This document shows, in pieces, positions 40,312-49,314 of a DNA stretch of 64,000 bases (positions are counted from its first letter, which is position 1; each line of letters starts with the position of its first letter). The stretch spans positions 7,256,038 through 7,320,037 of the forward strand of contig NZ_JACHIR010000001.1 in NCBI RefSeq assembly GCF_014203355.1. Direction: 5' to 3'. This stretch comes from Kutzneria kofuensis. GTDB lineage: Bacteria > Actinomycetota > Actinomycetes > Mycobacteriales > Pseudonocardiaceae. The position numbers and the translations under genes were made by a program. The notes under the pieces are model-generated. The model searched no databases. It was not told the DNA's origin and was given only the letters and a program-made list of their open reading frames with translations.

Positions 40312-41918
40312 ATGGTCGATCGGCGCGAAGCACTGATCATCGCCACCGGTGCGTACGAGCACGACGCTCTGCGTGATCTTCGCTCGGCGGCGGTGGACGC
40401 CACGGCGTTGGCCGCGGTGCTGGCGGATCCGGAGATCGGCGCCTTCTCCGTCGACGTCCTGCGCGACGGGAAGGCGCACGAGGTGCGATCACGCATCGAG
40501 GACTTCTTCGCGGACCGCCGTCCGGGCGACGTGCGGTTGCTGCACCTGTCGTGTCACGGCCTGAAAGGCGAGTCCGGCGACCTGTACTTCACCGCGAGCG
40601 ACACGCGGCCGCAGCGGCTGGCGACATCCCCGTCATGGACAGCTTTCCGACCGGCAGCAAGGGCAGCGGCCGGGGCCGGGCGGTGATCACGGCGTCCAGT
40701 TCGATGGAGTACGCCTTCGAGGGCGACGAACTCGCCGACGACCGCGCGCCGACACCGTCGGTGTTCACCTCGGCCCTGGTGGAGGGCCTGCGGACGGGCG
40801 AGGCCGATCTCGACGGCGACGGCCTGGTGTCACTGGACGAGCTGTACGACTACGTCTACGACCGCGTCCGCGAGCGCAATCCGGCGCAGACGCCGACCAA
40901 GGACATCGAGATGTCCGGCGATCTCTACCTGGCGCGGAGCAGGCGCCGCGCGCGGCTGCCCGACGATCTTCTGGCCGCGCTCGCCGCGCCGAACCTGTTC
41001 ACCCGGGTCGGCGCGGTCCGCGGTCTGCGGGAACTGTTGCTGGGTACGGATGTTCGGCTGGCAACGGTGGCCAGGAAGGAGCTGGACCGGATCGCCGGCA
41101 GCGACGTGCCGCAGGTGGCCGAGGCGGCGCGGGCCGCGCTGCGGGAGCTCGTGGTGGTCCCGTCGACGAGGGTGATCGAGTTGACGGGGGCTCGGCCGAG
41201 CTGGCTGCTGCGGCTGGACGGCCCGCCGCTCGCGCGGGTCGGCGGCTGGCAGGTGACCGATCCGCGGATCATGGTGCGGCCGGTGGCGGACGGCCTCGAG
41301 GTGTCGGTGGATCCCGCGCATTCGCTGCGTGGCGAGATCACGGTCGCGGGCCTGGAGATCCACGTCGTCGCGACCGGCGCGGCCCACACGCACCCCGCGT
41401 CGGTTCCGCGGCCGGTGAAGATCCGGCCGGCGCAACCGGCGTGGACCTGGCGGACGGTGGTGCCGGCCGCGTTCGCGCTGGCCAGCGTGATGCTGGGGCT
41501 GAACGGCTGGGCCGACCTCCCCGAGGCGAACAGCACGTTCGAGTACGAGGTGCTGGCCTATGTCGGGCTGCGGCTGATCGAGTCCTTCGCCACCGGCGTC
41601 GGTGCGGCGCGCCAGCGCTGGATCTGGGGCCTGTGCGGGATCGGCACACTGGCCGGGGTCTGGGGTCTGATCGTCCATGGACCGGGATTCGTCGTGCTGT
41701 TCTGGCTGGTCGCTGCCGGGGTGGAGATCTTCGGCCGACCGGTTGACCGCGTCCGCGCCGTGCTGGCCGCGGTGGTCGCGGTGCCGAGCACCGTTCTCGT
41801 CTTCACCGTCGACTCGAACTCCCACGCGGGACAGTTGGTCTTCGTGCTCAACGGCGCGCTGGCCATCCTGCTCGGTGTCGTCACGCTGGCACCGGTGCTG
41901 CTGCGGTTGATTCGGTGA
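40312..41918 (+). pseudogene. Caspase-like (peptidase C14, EACC1-type) membrane protein, broken by an internal deletion
   Basis: Frame 1 from ATG 40312 encodes the N-terminal half of a bacterial caspase domain, including the catalytic-His segment LLHLSCHGLKGESGDLYF. At about 40617-40622 homology jumps to another frame (GDIPVMDSFPTG...AVITASSSMEYAFEGD), which continues to 41918. The roughly 40-45 residues that normally lie between, including the catalytic DCCY-type cysteine segment, are missing. The second frame then encodes the rest of the caspase domain, a linker, and about five C-terminal membrane helices. Deletion plus frameshift make an active protease impossible. The junction GGCTGGCGAC suggests a short-homology deletion. 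Its end overlaps the convergent MpaB-type gene by 38 bp. Confidence 0.8.
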
Positions 41919-42666
41919 GCACCGTGCGATCGTCCAGGGAGGGCAGGCTCGGCGTTCTTCTCGACATGATGCGGCTGAGCAGGCGGAGCGAGGTTCGCGC
42001 GATCATGGCCGTCGCCGGACCGAGGACCGGAAGGCCGACCGCCACACGGGTACGGTCGCCGAGGGCGGAGGCCAGCCCGACGCGGCCGAGTGTCTGCAGC
42101 AGCTTGTTGCCGCCGACGACGTCGGTGAGCTGTGCGCTGACCAGTCGGGCACCCGTTGTCGAGAAATCCTGGTGCTCCTGCTCGTAGTCCTCGATCAGCC
42201 GCTGTAGGCCGGCGCGGTCGCCGGGCAGATCGCGCAGCCCCATGTGGTGGCCGAGCCTGGTGTAGAAGGCGATGGTGGCCGCCACCTCGATGTCCGACCA
42301 CGGCCGGCGACCGAAGCGCTCGGCCCACCACATCGGGTACTCCGCGACCACCGCCAGCCCGTAGCGGACGTCGTCGCGCGTGAGCCGGACGTGGCGATGG
42401 CCCTGGTTCATCCGGCTCAGCGCCGCCCGCGTCGTCGGATGCTCGGTCCCCAGGCGGGCGACGGTGAGCAGCAGCCGCAGCGCCGACTTGCTGCGGGCGT
42501 TGGGATCCGACTCGAACTCGCCGGTGGAGCCGAACGCGGCGGCGAGGTGGGGCACGGCGGACACGTGGCACAGTCCGACGGCCAGGCCCAGCCAGAAGTC
42601 CCAGAAGGTCGGCCCGGTGAGCAGGTTCCAGGTGATTGCCTCGGCCGCAGCGTGTTGCTCCCGCAT
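41881..42666 (-). CDS. MpaB/DUF2236-type oxygenase-like protein
   Basis: A 261-aa protein of the DUF2236/MpaB family, relatives of rubber oxygenase Lcp and fungal MpaB. The conserved RMNQGHRHV segment (cf. the family's R-x-HxxV haem-ligand region), DDVRYGLAVVAEYPMWW and FYTRLGHHMGLRDLP follow in order. Such proteins bind a b-type haem or another cofactor and oxidise hydrocarbons or act in redox chemistry. ATG 42666 is the start. It lies in the non-steroid insert between ltp2 and the MaoC gene; a role in terpenoid or steroid oxidation is only a possibility. Confidence 0.7.
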   Translation of the reverse strand: MREQHAAAEAITWNLLTGPTFWDFWLGLAVGLCHVSAVPHLAAAFGSTGEFESDPNARSKSALRLLLTVARLGTEHPTTRAALSRMNQGHRHVRLTRDDVRYGLAVVAEYPMWWAERFGRRPWSDIEVAATIAFYTRLGHHMGLRDLPGDRAGLQRLIEDYEQEHQDFSTTGARLVSAQLTDVVGGNKLLQTLGRVGLASALGDRTRVAVGLPVLGPATAMIARTSLRLLSRIMSRRTPSLPSLDDRTVLTESTAAAPVPA

Positions 42667-43024
42667 CGGGACCTCCCACGGAATGATTCGCCCGTCAACG
42701 AATAGCAGTCCGTGGGGGCGGCTTCCTCACGCCGTTCCGGGAGACGGAACAGAACCGGTGAGCGCCACGCGGTCCTCGACATGGGCGGCGACGTGACGCC
42801 ACTGGCCAGGGCTGGCCAAAACCCGATTACCGCGGAGCGAGCCCCGGCTGTCTGGGCGTTTTGTCACCGCGCTGTCGTCACTTCCCGGACAGGGTGGCAT
42901 TGCGTTCCACGCTCTCCCGGCGTGTAGTGGTCAACGACGCTTTACGAGCGCATGAGCGATCCTTGGCGGGGTCGTTGAGGTCGTCGACGGCAGCGCGGTC
43001 CTGCGGCGCTGGGATAGGGACGGA
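42667..43024. other. 358-bp intergenic region without a convincing gene
   Basis: Only short, non-family-like open frames are found. It holds small inverted repeats (GTTCCG-GGAGA-CGGAAC; TGGCCA-GGGC-TGGCCA) and presumably the promoters of the divergent MpaB-type and sensor-kinase genes. No KstR box is present. Confidence 0.5.
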
Positions 43025-44546
43025 ATGGCATTACGCCAGGCAAGGTCGTCTACCGCGCACCGGATGAGTGGACTGCTCGCCAGTGTGGTGATGCTGGCTG
43101 CGGTGTCCAGCGTCGTCAAGCTCGTCGAGCCGTTCATTCCGCCACTGAACCTGTTGACGCTCTACATGCCGGTGGTGCTGCCGGTCGCTCTCGTGTGGGG
43201 TACCAGGCTGGCGGTGGTCACGGCGCTGCTGAGCGTCGGGATCTACTTCTACCTGTTCGTTCCTCCGGAATACACATGGGAGATCGCCGACTGGCGGAGC
43301 ACCGTGGCATTGGGTGTCTTCCTGGTCACGTCGGTGGTCGTGGCAGCGGTGGCGGTGGGTGAGCTGGCGTCACGACTGCGGCGAGCGGCACTGGAATCCG
43401 CATGGCTGACGGAGGAGCAGTCCGCGTTGCGGCGGGTCGCGACCCTCGTCGCACAGTCGGTTCCGCCATCGGTGCTCTTCGAGGCCGTCACGCGCGAAGT
43501 CGGTCTGCTCTGCCGGGCGGATCTCGCGCACATGGGGCGCTTCGAGGCGGACGGGACGGTGACCGGGATCGCCGGCTGGAGCAGGTCGCCTGCCGACCGG
43601 TCTGCGGGCGGGCGGGTCGAACTCGACGGACCGAGCGTCGCGCGCGGCATTCGGGAGACCGGGAACCCGGTCCGGGTCGACAGCTACGCGGACGCGGCGG
43701 GCGCGGTCGCGGAGGTGGCGCGCACTGGGGATCCGCTCGTCGGTCGGCTGTCCGATCGTCGTCGCCGGCCGCCTGTGGGGTGTGATCTCCGCATCGGTCA
43801 AGAGCGACGTGCGCTTCCCCGCGGACACTGAGTCGCAGATCGCCCGTTTCACCGAGCTCGTCGCCACCGCGATCGAGAACGCCGACGCCCGGGCCGAGCT
43901 GGCGGCCTCTCGGGCCCGCATCGTCGCCACGGCCGACCAAACGCGTCGACGCATCGAACGCGACCTGCACGACGGTGTCCAGCAGCGTCTGGTCTCGCTG
44001 ACGCTGCGGCTGCGCGCGACGCAGGCGGCGGTGCCGGCTCGGTTCGACGGACTGCGCCGGGAACTGGACAGTATCGCTGTCGGACTGGTGGATGCGATGG
44101 ATGAACTACGCGAGATGGCGCGTGGCATCCATCCCGCCATCCTCATCGAAGCCGGTTTCGTTCCCGCGCTCAGGGCCCTGACGCGGCGCTCCCGCGTCCC
44201 CGTGGACCTCCGCGTGCCTGCCACCATGCGACTGCCGGAGCGACTCGCGATCAACGGGTACTACATCGTGTCCGAAGCGGTGACGAACGCGGTCAAGCAC
44301 GCGCAGGCGTCCATCATCACGATCACCATCGGGATCACCGACGACGTCCTCCGGATCGAGGTTCACGACGACGGCATCGGTGGCGCCGACCTCGCCGCCG
44401 GCACCGGTCTGCTCGGCCTCAAAGATCGCGCCGAGGCGCTCGGCGGCCGGCTCCACATCGACAGCCCGCGCGGACAGGGGACCACGCTACGAGCGGAATT
44501 CCCGATCACGACCGACGATGCCGGCCTTCCTCACCCGGAGGTGTAG
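43025..44546 (+). pseudogene. Membrane GAF sensor histidine kinase, frameshifted
   Basis: The first frame (ATG 43025) encodes three to four membrane helices (LLASVVMLAAVSSVVKLV, NLLTLYMPVVLPVALVWG, VALGVFLVTSVVVAAVAVG) and most of a GAF domain. At the G-run 43727-43730 the GAF homology moves +1: the conserved SSVGCPIVVAGRLWGVISAS is in the second frame, which continues through a HisKA_3 domain (RRRIERDLHDGVQQRL, phospho-His) and an HATPase domain (HDDGIGGADLA...GTGLLGLKDRAEALGG) to 44546. One extra G or a 2-nt loss explains it. It may be a true mutation or a sequencing error. No response regulator adjoins it, and its stop overlaps the convergent MaoC gene by 16 bp. Confidence 0.75.
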
Positions 44547-45334
44547 GTGCCGGTGAGGACCGGGCGGTCGTCGACGTAGGTGGCGAAGGCGCCGTCCCAG
44601 AGGCGGGTGCGCAGGGTGTCGCCGGGGAACACCACCCCGGCGAACCGGGCCTGGTAGTGGGGGACCACCTCGCCGAGGTGGTCCACAATGGACTTGTACA
44701 CCATGCCGTACGTGCACAGGCCGTGCAGGATCGGTCGCGGGAAGCCGGCGCGGGCGGCGAACTCGGGGTCGACGTGCAGCGGATTGCGGTCGCCGCAGAG
44801 CTGGTACCACAGGGCCTGCTGCGGCAACGTTTCCGTGACGAGGACGGCGTCCGGCGGGCCGTCCGGGGGAGCGGTCTTCGCCGACGGCCCCCGCTGGCCG
44901 CCGAAACCGCCGTGGCCACGGGCGAAGATCTCGGAGCGCATGGTGTAGAGCGGGGTGCCGTCGAGGTCGGCGACCTCGAACTCGGTGACGATCACGGCGG
45001 CGGAGCCCTTGTCGTAGACGTCGGCGATCCGGCCGGTGGCCCGCGCCTTGCCGCTGGTGGGCAGCGGGCCGTGCACGGTGATCTGCTGCGAGCCGTGCAA
45101 GGTGTCGGCGAGGTCGATGTCGATACCGGGGAACACCACTGTGGGCGGCTCGGTCACGTGGAAGGTGGGCGCGACGACGCCGAACGTCGGCAGCACGGTG
45201 AGTTGCGGCTCGAAGGCGTACTTCAGTTCGGTGGCGCCGAGGGCCAGGTGATAGAGGATCACGTCCGAGGCCGACCACTCGAACTCACGGGCGCCCAGCG
45301 ACGCGCCGACGGCGATCTCGGGATCAATGGACAC
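44531..45334 (-). CDS. MaoC double-hot-dog steroid enoyl-CoA hydratase (Rv3538-like)
   Basis: A 267-aa two-repeat MaoC hydratase. The C-terminal repeat carries the hydratase 2 motif LCGDRNPLHVDPEFAARAGF followed by PRPILHGLCTYG, and the N-terminal repeat retains VLPTFGVVAPTFH. The sequence follows M. tuberculosis Rv3538 (Hsd4B/ChsH3-type), which lies beside kstD there as here and hydrates side-chain enoyl-CoA intermediates. GTG 45334 lies inside the end of kstD (11-nt overlap), so the pair is co-translated from the KstR-controlled promoter upstream of kstD. Confidence 0.88.
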   Translation of the reverse strand: MSIDPEIAVGASLGAREFEWSASDVILYHLALGATELKYAFEPQLTVLPTFGVVAPTFHVTEPPTVVFPGIDIDLADTLHGSQQITVHGPLPTSGKARATGRIADVYDKGSAAVIVTEFEVADLDGTPLYTMRSEIFARGHGGFGGQRGPSAKTAPPDGPPDAVLVTETLPQQALWYQLCGDRNPLHVDPEFAARAGFPRPILHGLCTYGMVYKSIVDHLGEVVPHYQARFAGVVFPGDTLRTRLWDGAFATYVDDRPVLTGTYTSG

Positions 45335-46952
45335 CGGACTGCTCCTTCACCGCCGACATGGCAAGCGCCGCAAGGTAACCGAAGGTCATCGCCGGGCCGA
45401 TGGTCGCGCCGGGGCCGGCGTAGGTGTGGCCCATCACCGAGGCGCTGGCGTTGCCGGCGGCGTACAGGCCGGGAATGGCCGAGCCGTCCGGGCGCAGCAC
45501 CCGGCCGTCGGCGTCGGTGCACAGGCCGCCCTTGGTGCCGAGATCGCCGGGCACGATCCGGACCGCGTAGAACGGCGGCTTGACCAGCTCGGCGAGGCTG
45601 GGATTGGGGCGGACCCGCGGATCCCCGTAATAGTGGTCGTACGCGCTGTCGCCGCGGCCGAAGTCCAGGTCCTTGCCGGTTCTGGCGTAGCCGTTGAAGG
45701 TGGAGACGGTGTCCTGCAAGGCGTCGGCCGGCGCGCCGATGGCCGATGCCAGTTCCGCCAACGTTTGCGCCCGGTGCACGGCGCCGCACTTGTACCAGCG
45801 GCCGGGCAGCGGCCGTCGCGGCGGCACGGCGGCGAAGACGTAGCGATCACGGTAGCGCTGGTCGGCGACCAGCCAGGCCGGCACGCTTCCCGTGTCCCGC
45901 ATGGCATGCACGGCGTCGACGTACGGCGCGGCCTCGTTGACGAAGCGGCGGCCCTCGCCGTTGACCAGGATGCAGCCGGGCAGGGTGCGTTCCGACAGGC
46001 AGAAGTACGGTCCGCCGCTCAGCGGGATCGACGGGCCCCACCACGCGTCGTCCATCAGGGCGACGTCAGCGCCGAGTTCCTGGCCGGCCAGGATGCCGTC
46101 GCCCTCGTTCGTCGGCGCGCCGACCGTCCACTCGGTACCGATGTCCTGCCACTTCGACCGCATCGCCTCGTTGTGCTCGAAGCCGCCGGAGGCCAACAAC
46201 ACCCCATATCGGGCACGGTATGTACCCGTGGGCGTGACGACGCCGACGACGCGATCGCCTTCCGTCAGCAGCGAAACCAGTGGTGTGCCGAGCTGGACGT
46301 CCACGCCCGCTCGTCGAAGTCCTACCCGCAGCCCGGCCGCAAGCGCTTGCCCCATCGTCAACAACCGCTGCCGGCGCAGCCGGCCGATGATCCCGCGTAT
46401 CCCGACCCTGGCCGCGCGGACGGGACCACGGGCGTTGCGGGCGATCAACGTCAGCCACTTGTAGTCGGCGGCGGTGATCGGCAGCGGGCTCGGCAGGTAG
46501 GGCTTGGCCAGCAGCCGAAGATCGTCGCCGAGCAGATGGCCGTCCAGCGGGCGCGGCTCCACGGACCGGCCGAGCGGCCGGCCGCCCGGCTGCTCGGGGT
46601 AGTAGTCGCTGTAGCCGGTGACCCAGCGCAGCCGGAGCGGCGTGGTGGCCAGCACGAACGACAGCATCGTCGGGCCGTGGTCGAGGTAGGCGCGCTGCCG
46701 CTCGGCCGACGCGTCGTCGCCGACGATCGACGCCAGGTAGGCGCGGGCATCCTCGGCGCTGTCGCGGGCGCCGGCCCGGGCGAGCACCTCGTTGTTGGGG
46801 ATCCAGATGCCGCCGCCGGACCGGGCGGTCGAGCCGCCGAACCGGTCGGCCTTCTCCAGCACGACCGTGCTCAGGCCGCGGCTGGCGGCGGTCAGCGCGG
46901 CCGTCATGCCGGCTGCCCCGCTGCCGACGACAACGGTGTCGAACTCTGGCAT
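45324..46952 (-). CDS. kstD: 3-ketosteroid delta-1-dehydrogenase
   Basis: A 542-aa FAD-dependent dehydrogenase: the FAD beta-alpha-beta loop VVGSGAAGM (residues 9-17), EKADRFGGSTARSGGGIWIPNN, and the family C-terminal motif GHTYAGPGATIGPAMTFGYLAA (about residue 505-525) with the Tyr/Gly pair known to be catalytic in KstD. It introduces the C1-C2 double bond of ring A, which with KshAB action opens ring B. ATG 46952 lies 1 nt from a KstR box and has no Shine-Dalgarno sequence, so the transcript is probably leaderless. The gene is divergent from a second FAD dehydrogenase. Confidence 0.93.
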   Translation of the reverse strand: MPEFDTVVVGSGAAGMTAALTAASRGLSTVVLEKADRFGGSTARSGGGIWIPNNEVLARAGARDSAEDARAYLASIVGDDASAERQRAYLDHGPTMLSFVLATTPLRLRWVTGYSDYYPEQPGGRPLGRSVEPRPLDGHLLGDDLRLLAKPYLPSPLPITAADYKWLTLIARNARGPVRAARVGIRGIIGRLRRQRLLTMGQALAAGLRVGLRRAGVDVQLGTPLVSLLTEGDRVVGVVTPTGTYRARYGVLLASGGFEHNEAMRSKWQDIGTEWTVGAPTNEGDGILAGQELGADVALMDDAWWGPSIPLSGGPYFCLSERTLPGCILVNGEGRRFVNEAAPYVDAVHAMRDTGSVPAWLVADQRYRDRYVFAAVPPRRPLPGRWYKCGAVHRAQTLAELASAIGAPADALQDTVSTFNGYARTGKDLDFGRGDSAYDHYYGDPRVRPNPSLAELVKPPFYAVRIVPGDLGTKGGLCTDADGRVLRPDGSAIPGLYAAGNASASVMGHTYAGPGATIGPAMTFGYLAALAMSAVKEQSGVH

Positions 46953-46953
46953 G

Positions 46954-46967
46954 TAGAACAGGTTATA
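46954..46967. promoter_or_regulatory. KstR operator 4 (kstD promoter)
   Basis: TAGAACAGGTTATA, a perfect TnnAACnnGTTnnA match, ends one base before the kstD ATG on the minus strand. Read in the kstD direction it contains TATAAC as a -10 candidate, so KstR would cover the core promoter itself. Confidence 0.85.
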
Positions 46968-47009
46968 GACAAGAACGCCCGGAACGCTATGGTTGGGGAC
47001 GGTAGAAAC

Positions 47010-47023
47010 TGAAACACGTTCCA
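47010..47023. promoter_or_regulatory. KstR operator 5 (hsaEGF operon promoter)
   Basis: TGAAACACGTTCCA matches the consensus perfectly, 13 bp before the GTG at 47037. With operator 4 it forms a two-box divergent control region 84 bp long. Confidence 0.85.
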
Positions 47024-47036
47024 CTCGGGAGGTCGG

Positions 47037-48524
47037 GTGCTTGCCGGGGTCGTGGTGGTCGGATTCGGGGCGGCCGGCGCGTGCGCCGCGATCGAGGCCG
47101 CCGACGCGGGAGCGGACGTGATCGTGCTCGACCGGTTCGACGGCGGCGGGGCCACCGCGCTGTCCGGCGGCGTGGTGTACGCCGGCGGCGGCACCGCCCA
47201 GCAGGCCAAGGCCGGCATCGCCGACACGCCCGACGCCATGTACGACTACCTCGCTCACGAGGTCGGCGACGCCGTCACGCCGCAGACCCTGCGCGACTTC
47301 TGCGACGGCAGCCCCGACATGCTGGCGTGGCTGGAGGACAAGGGCGTGCCCTTCGCGTCCAGCGTCTGCCCGTACAAGACGTCGTACCCGACCGACCGGC
47401 ACTACCTCTACTACTCCGGCAGCGAGACGCTGTTCGACCGGCCGGCCCCGCGCGGTCACCGCACCGCCGGCCGCGGCACCTCGGGGAAGCTGCTGTTCCA
47501 ACGCCTGGAGCGGGCCGCGATCGACCGGGGCGTGCGGATCCTGCGGCGCACCACCGCACAGCGGCTGATCACCGACCCGAACGGCCGGGTGGTTGGCGTG
47601 CAGTGCCGCCAGCTGACCGGGTTTCCCGCGCGGGTGCACCGGTTCCTCGGCAAGCTCGCGGCCAAGCCCGGCCTGTACGTGCTGTCGCTGCGACGGCGAC
47701 TGCATCGCTCCATCCGGCGCATCGAGAGCCGGCACGGCACCGAGATCACCGTCTCCGCCCGGGACGGTGTGATCCTCTGCGCCGGCGGCTTCGTCGCGAA
47801 CCCCGTGATGATGCGGGAACACGCACCCGCCTACCGGCGCGGACTCCCGCTCGGCACCCTCGGTGACGACGGCAGCGGCATCCGCCTCGGCGCGGACATC
47901 GGCGCCGCCACCGCGAAGCTCGATCACGTGTCCGCGTGGCGGTTCGTGACGCCGCCGAGCGCCCTGATGAAGGGGAAGCTGATCAACCAGCAGGGTGAGG
48001 AGATCTGCGACCTCAACCGCTACGGCGCCGCCGTCGGCCACGCGATGATCACCGAGCACGGCGGCAAGGGGTGGCTGCTCGTCGACGGCGCCACGCTGGC
48101 CGAGGCCAAACGTCAGATCCCGTGGCAGACCACGTGGTTCCAGCGCCTGCAGACCCGCTACCTGTTCGGTCGGGCCCGAACAACCGCTCATTCGCTCGAC
48201 GAGCTCGCCCGCCGAACCGGCGTCACCATCAAGGACTTCGAGGGGCAGGCGCCGTTCTCGCTCATCGACGTCTCCATCAAGCGCAGCATCGGCTACCCCT
48301 GTCCCATGCTGACGCTCGGCGGTCTTGTCGTCGACGAGAACACCGGCGAGGCTCTTTCCGCCGATGGGACGGCCATTCCCGGCCTCTACGCCGCCGGCCG
48401 CAACGCCGTCGGCATCTGCTCCAACTCGTACGTGAGCGGCCTGTCCCTGGCCGACTGCGTGTATTCGGGCCGACGCGCCGGGCGGCACGTCGCGGCGGTG
48501 AGGAGGTCCGGTGCTCAGCGCTGA
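47037..48524 (+). CDS. Second KstD-like FAD-dependent dehydrogenase
   Basis: A 495-aa FAD protein with the N-terminal VVVGFGAAGACAAIEAADAG loop, ATALSGGVVYAGGG, and C-terminal GLYAAGRNAVGICSNSYVSG. It belongs to the KstD/fumarate-reductase flavoprotein superfamily, but the KstD active-site block YAGPGATIGP is replaced by SYVSGLSLADC, so it is not a simple delta-1-dehydrogenase. A delta-4(5-alpha)-dehydrogenase or another ketosteroid desaturase is possible. GTG 47037 follows GGGAGGTCG. It is KstR-controlled and overlaps hsaE by 14 nt, placing it in the catabolic operon. Confidence 0.8.
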   Translation: MLAGVVVVGFGAAGACAAIEAADAGADVIVLDRFDGGGATALSGGVVYAGGGTAQQAKAGIADTPDAMYDYLAHEVGDAVTPQTLRDFCDGSPDMLAWLEDKGVPFASSVCPYKTSYPTDRHYLYYSGSETLFDRPAPRGHRTAGRGTSGKLLFQRLERAAIDRGVRILRRTTAQRLITDPNGRVVGVQCRQLTGFPARVHRFLGKLAAKPGLYVLSLRRRLHRSIRRIESRHGTEITVSARDGVILCAGGFVANPVMMREHAPAYRRGLPLGTLGDDGSGIRLGADIGAATAKLDHVSAWRFVTPPSALMKGKLINQQGEEICDLNRYGAAVGHAMITEHGGKGWLLVDGATLAEAKRQIPWQTTWFQRLQTRYLFGRARTTAHSLDELARRTGVTIKDFEGQAPFSLIDVSIKRSIGYPCPMLTLGGLVVDENTGEALSADGTAIPGLYAAGRNAVGICSNSYVSGLSLADCVYSGRRAGRHVAAVRRSGAQR

Positions 48525-49314
48525 CCAGCGTGCCGAGGCGGCCGACCGGCTTCGTGACGCGGAGCGGGACCGCGTGCCGATTCCGCCGTTGACCTCGACC
48601 TGGCCGGATATCGACGTCGTGGACGCCTACGAGATCCAGCTGCTCAACATCCGCCGCCGCGGGCGGCCGGTGCTGGGGCACAAGGTGGGGCTGTCGTCGC
48701 TGGTCATGCAGCAGATGATGGGCGTGGACGAGCCCGACTACGGGCACCTGCTCGACGACATGGCGCTGGACGAGCGGCATTCGGTACCGGCCCGCAAGTA
48801 CTGCCAGCCGCGGGTGGAGGTCGAGGTCGGCTTCGTGCTGGGCGCGGACCTGCCGGGCGCGGGCTGCACCGAGGAGGACGTGCTGGCGGCGACCGCGGCG
48901 CTGGCGCCGGCGATCGAGCTGATCGACAGCCGGATCGCGGACTGGCGGATCGGGCTGGCCGACACCATCGCCGACAACGCGTCCTCGGCCGGGTTCGTGC
49001 TCGGGCCGGCCCGGGTTCCGCCCGGCGCGGTGGACGTTCGCAAGATCGAGGCGACGTTGCGACGTAACGGGGAAGTCGTCGCCGAAGGCCGATCCGACGC
49101 CGTGCTCGGCAATCCGGTCACCGCCGTTGCGTGGCTCGCGCGCAGGGTCGCCGATTTCGGTGTTCGTCTCCGAGCCGGAAACATCGTGCTTCCCGGATCG
49201 TGCACGAAAGCGATCGACGTCCGGGCCGGCGACCGCTTCCAGGCCGACTTCACCGGCCTGGGCCGAGTTTCCCTGACCTTCGCATCGACGACCTCATGGG
49301 GAGGCGTGGCATGA
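48511..49314 (+). CDS. hsaE: HsaE, 2-hydroxyhexa-2,4-dienoate hydratase
   Basis: A 267-aa hydratase of the MhpD/TesE family (VGHKVGLSS-type segment [33 protein letters not shown] with metal-ligand Glu residues, and closing LGRVSLTF). It hydrates the 2-hydroxy-dienoate released by HsaD to 4-hydroxy-2-oxohexanoate. GTG 48511 overlaps the preceding FAD dehydrogenase, and the stop overlaps hsaG (ATGA). Gene order E-G-F equals that of Mycobacterium and Rhodococcus. Confidence 0.92.
   Translation: MLSADQRAEAADRLRDAERDRVPIPPLTSTWPDIDVVDAYEIQLLNIRRRGRPVLGHKVGLSSLVMQQMMGVDEPDYGHLLDDMALDERHSVPARKYCQPRVEVEVGFVLGADLPGAGCTEEDVLAATAALAPAIELIDSRIADWRIGLADTIADNASSAGFVLGPARVPPGAVDVRKIEATLRRNGEVVAEGRSDAVLGNPVTAVAWLARRVADFGVRLRAGNIVLPGSCTKAIDVRAGDRFQADFTGLGRVSLTFASTTSWGGVA

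Noticed and set aside
42712-43067. Short plus-strand open frames in the 358-bp gap
   Set aside because: No convincing ribosome site or protein-like composition.
46953-48488. Minus-strand open frame of more than 500 codons continuing upstream of kstD
   Set aside because: Its sequence upstream of 46952 is low-complexity (Gly/His/Arg-rich) antisense to the FAD dehydrogenase and resembles no protein; the KstR promoter lies between the two.
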